Origin: Formivibrio sp. | GTDB lineage: Bacteria; Pseudomonadota; Gammaproteobacteria; Burkholderiales; Chitinibacteraceae | Assembly: GCA_031291275.1 (NCBI GenBank) | Contig: JARLJJ010000452.1 | Coordinates: forward strand, 1 to 39,098 | Direction of reading: 5' to 3' | DNA length: 39,098 nt | Part shown: one piece after another, positions 37,742 to 39,098 of the stretch | Layout of the letters: the number at the start of each line of letters is the position of its first letter | How positions within the stretch are numbered: position 1 is the stretch's first letter | Translations under genes and position numbers: made by a program | Notes under the pieces: model-generated | What the model saw: the letters and a program-made list of their open reading frames with translations, nothing else | Database searches by the model: none | What the model was told of the DNA's origin: nothing

Positions 37742-37782
37742 CCCCAAGACAAAGGCCGCAATCTGCGGCCTTTGTCTTGGGG
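37742..37782. terminator. Long hairpin between convergent yajL-like and purT genes
   Basis: Perfect 19-bp inverted repeat, 37742-37760 with 37764-37782, loop of three bases. No T-run follows on either strand (the A-run at 37784-37790 is on the wrong side for both), so intrinsic termination would depend on the stem or on Rho. Position between convergent genes still suggests a transcription boundary. Confidence 0.65.
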
Positions 37783-37793
37783 TAAAAAAACCA

Positions 37794-38990
37794 TTATGGT
37801 TTAATCGGCTTCACCAAGCCCGCAGCATGCCGCGCCCGCTCTCGAGCGATATCGGTATCCATCCCCGCCGCCAAGGCCACACCCATGCGCCGACGCTCAA
37901 ACGCTTCCGGTTTGCCAAACAACCTCAAATCGACACGCGGAACAGCCAAGGCTTGGTCGATACCGTCATACGCAATACCGCACTCATCCATCCCGCCATA
38001 AATCACCGCGCTGGCTGCCGGCTCGCGCAGGGAGGCATCGACCGGCAAGCCCAGGATTGCGCGGGCATGCAGGGCAAACTCGGAGAAACGCTGACTCATC
38101 AGCGTCACCAGCCCGGTATCGTGTGGACGAGGACTCACTTCGGAGAACCAGACCTTGTCGCCTTTGACGAACAGCTCCACGCCGAACAGGCCGCAGCCTC
38201 CGAGCGCATCAGTCACTTTTCTGGCCACGAATCCAGCCCGTTCAAGTGCAACCGGGCTCATCGGCTGCGGTTGCCAACTTTCGACATAGTCACCATTTTG
38301 TTGCAAATGGCCAATCGGCTCACAGAGGCAAGTTTCAATCTTGCCTTCGGCATTCTTCGCTCGAATCGTCAGCAAGGTAATTTCATAATCGAAATCGATA
38401 AAACCTTCGACAATAACCCTGCCTTGATTGACTCGACCAGCACTGGCCGCATAATTCCAAGCGGCATCCACATCGGCAGCACTTCTCAGCAAGGACTGGC
38501 CTTTACCGGAAGAGGACATGGTCGGCTTGACCAAGCACGGGAAGCCGATTTGCTCCGTCGCGACTCTCAACTCATCCAGGCTGCCGGCAAATTGGTAGGG
38601 CGATGTCGGCAATTCCAGCTCTTCCGCAGCAAGACGACGAATGCCTTCGCGATTCATGGTCAGATTGATCGCTCGCGCATTGGGGACGATCTGTGCAAGC
38701 CCTTCCTCCTCGATCCGGGTCAACTCGGCCGTGGCAATGGCTTCAATTTCCGGCACGATAAAATGCGGTTTTTCACGCAAGATCAGTTCGCGCAAGGCAA
38801 CGGCATCTGTCATGTCAATGACATGCGAACGATGTGCCACCTGCATGGCAGGGGCATTCGGGTAACGATCAACAGCAATCACTTCAACGCCAAAACGCTG
38901 CAGGGCAATAGTCACTTCCTTGCCCAGTTCGCCACTACCCAGAAGCATGACGCGCGTGGCCGAAGCGGAAAGCGGGGTACCGATACGCAT
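37794..38990 (-). CDS. purT: Formate-dependent phosphoribosylglycinamide formyltransferase PurT
   Basis: Makes formylglycinamide ribonucleotide from GAR, formate and ATP in purine synthesis, an alternative to folate-dependent PurN. The 398-residue ATP-grasp protein has the N-terminal [27 protein letters not shown], the ATP-binding [12 protein letters not shown] loop, and [14 protein letters not shown]. The frame opens at a TTG (39002), but ATG at 38990 follows GGAGAG and gives the standard start. It is directly downstream of another minus-strand gene (stop 39003-39005). Confidence 0.95.
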   Translation of the reverse strand: MRIGTPLSASATRVMLLGSGELGKEVTIALQRFGVEVIAVDRYPNAPAMQVAHRSHVIDMTDAVALRELILREKPHFIVPEIEAIATAELTRIEEEGLAQIVPNARAINLTMNREGIRRLAAEELELPTSPYQFAGSLDELRVATEQIGFPCLVKPTMSSSGKGQSLLRSAADVDAAWNYAASAGRVNQGRVIVEGFIDFDYEITLLTIRAKNAEGKIETCLCEPIGHLQQNGDYVESWQPQPMSPVALERAGFVARKVTDALGGCGLFGVELFVKGDKVWFSEVSPRPHDTGLVTLMSQRFSEFALHARAILGLPVDASLREPAASAVIYGGMDECGIAYDGIDQALAVPRVDLRLFGKPEAFERRRMGVALAAGMDTDIARERARHAAGLVKPIKP

Positions 38991-39002
38991 GGAACTCTCC
39001 AA

Positions 39003-39098
39003 TCAATCAGCCTGGTAGGGATAAGCTTTCTGCTTCACGCGGGAGGCCTCGTTGCGCTGGCGTTCATCCAGATCAAGCGGCGCTTTTTCCCACAGCAA
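39003..39098 (-). CDS. 3' end of an unidentified gene upstream of purT
   Basis: The minus-strand frame is open from the window edge and ends in TGA at 39003-39005, giving 31 residues that end VKQKAYPYQAD. Only 12 bases separate this stop from the purT ATG, so it is probably cotranscribed with purT. Too short to identify. Confidence 0.5.
   Translation of the reverse strand: MLWEKAPLDLDERQRNEASRVKQKAYPYQAD

Overview
The window reads as a chromosomal segment of a Gram-negative betaproteobacterium, probably of the Neisseriales/Chromobacteriaceae type. This is an inference from gene content and order, not from a search: smc-zipA-ligA in one direction, coaBC-dut divergent from radC, tsaB-rimI-family 4 UDG, class I phaC next to a thiolase, and an outer-membrane style complement of periplasmic proteins. 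Both ends cut genes (kdpB on the left, an unrecognised minus-strand gene on the right). I saw no tRNA, rRNA, CRISPR array, insertion sequence or prophage gene.

Layout. 1-5270: end of a Kdp potassium-ATPase operon (kdpB'-kdpC-kdpD-kdpE, every junction overlapping). 5274-7061: orphan YejA-type periplasmic peptide-binding protein. 7168-10423: tsaB, rimI and a family 4 uracil-DNA glycosylase in overlapping frames, then a degenerate EAL-HDOD protein. 10524-12364 (minus): zapE and ahpC. 12365-12901: an intergenic stretch packed with regulatory signals, including a well-formed orphan small-RNA locus and a nested, mutually exclusive pair of hairpins. 12902-15817 (minus): a TRAP transporter operon dctP-dctQ-dctM, visibly more AT-rich than its surroundings, with an operator-like palindrome at its promoter. 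15818-16410: mostly non-coding. 16411-18873: ychJ, a HAD phosphatase, a CHAD protein and a stand-alone HPt protein. 18898-28255: housekeeping block dut, coaBC, radC, ligA, zipA, smc. 28362-32884 (minus): CPA1-type antiporter, phaA thiolase, phaC. 33135-34169: PBP7-type endopeptidase. 34239-34876: DUF2892 membrane protein divergent from a two-cysteine ArsR repressor, with a palindrome over both promoters. 34864-37727: ArgP-type LysR regulator divergent from an E. coli-type lysA, then a YajL/DJ-1 protein. 37794-38990 (minus): purT.

How it works together. Most of the window is ordinary core metabolism, DNA repair and cell division. KdpD/KdpE would control the potassium pump encoded just upstream. 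PhaA and PhaC supply two of the three steps of polyhydroxyalkanoate synthesis; no reductase (phaB) is seen. The ArsR/DUF2892 pair resembles sulfide/persulfide-responsive modules. The most interesting part is 12.36-12.9 kb: a candidate Rho-independent sRNA of about 130 nt with an anti-Shine-Dalgarno tract lies between ahpC, which has its own promoter and an upstream palindrome, and the TRAP operon terminator. No protein-coding system here looks clearly new; the most promising candidates for undescribed biology are RNA elements.
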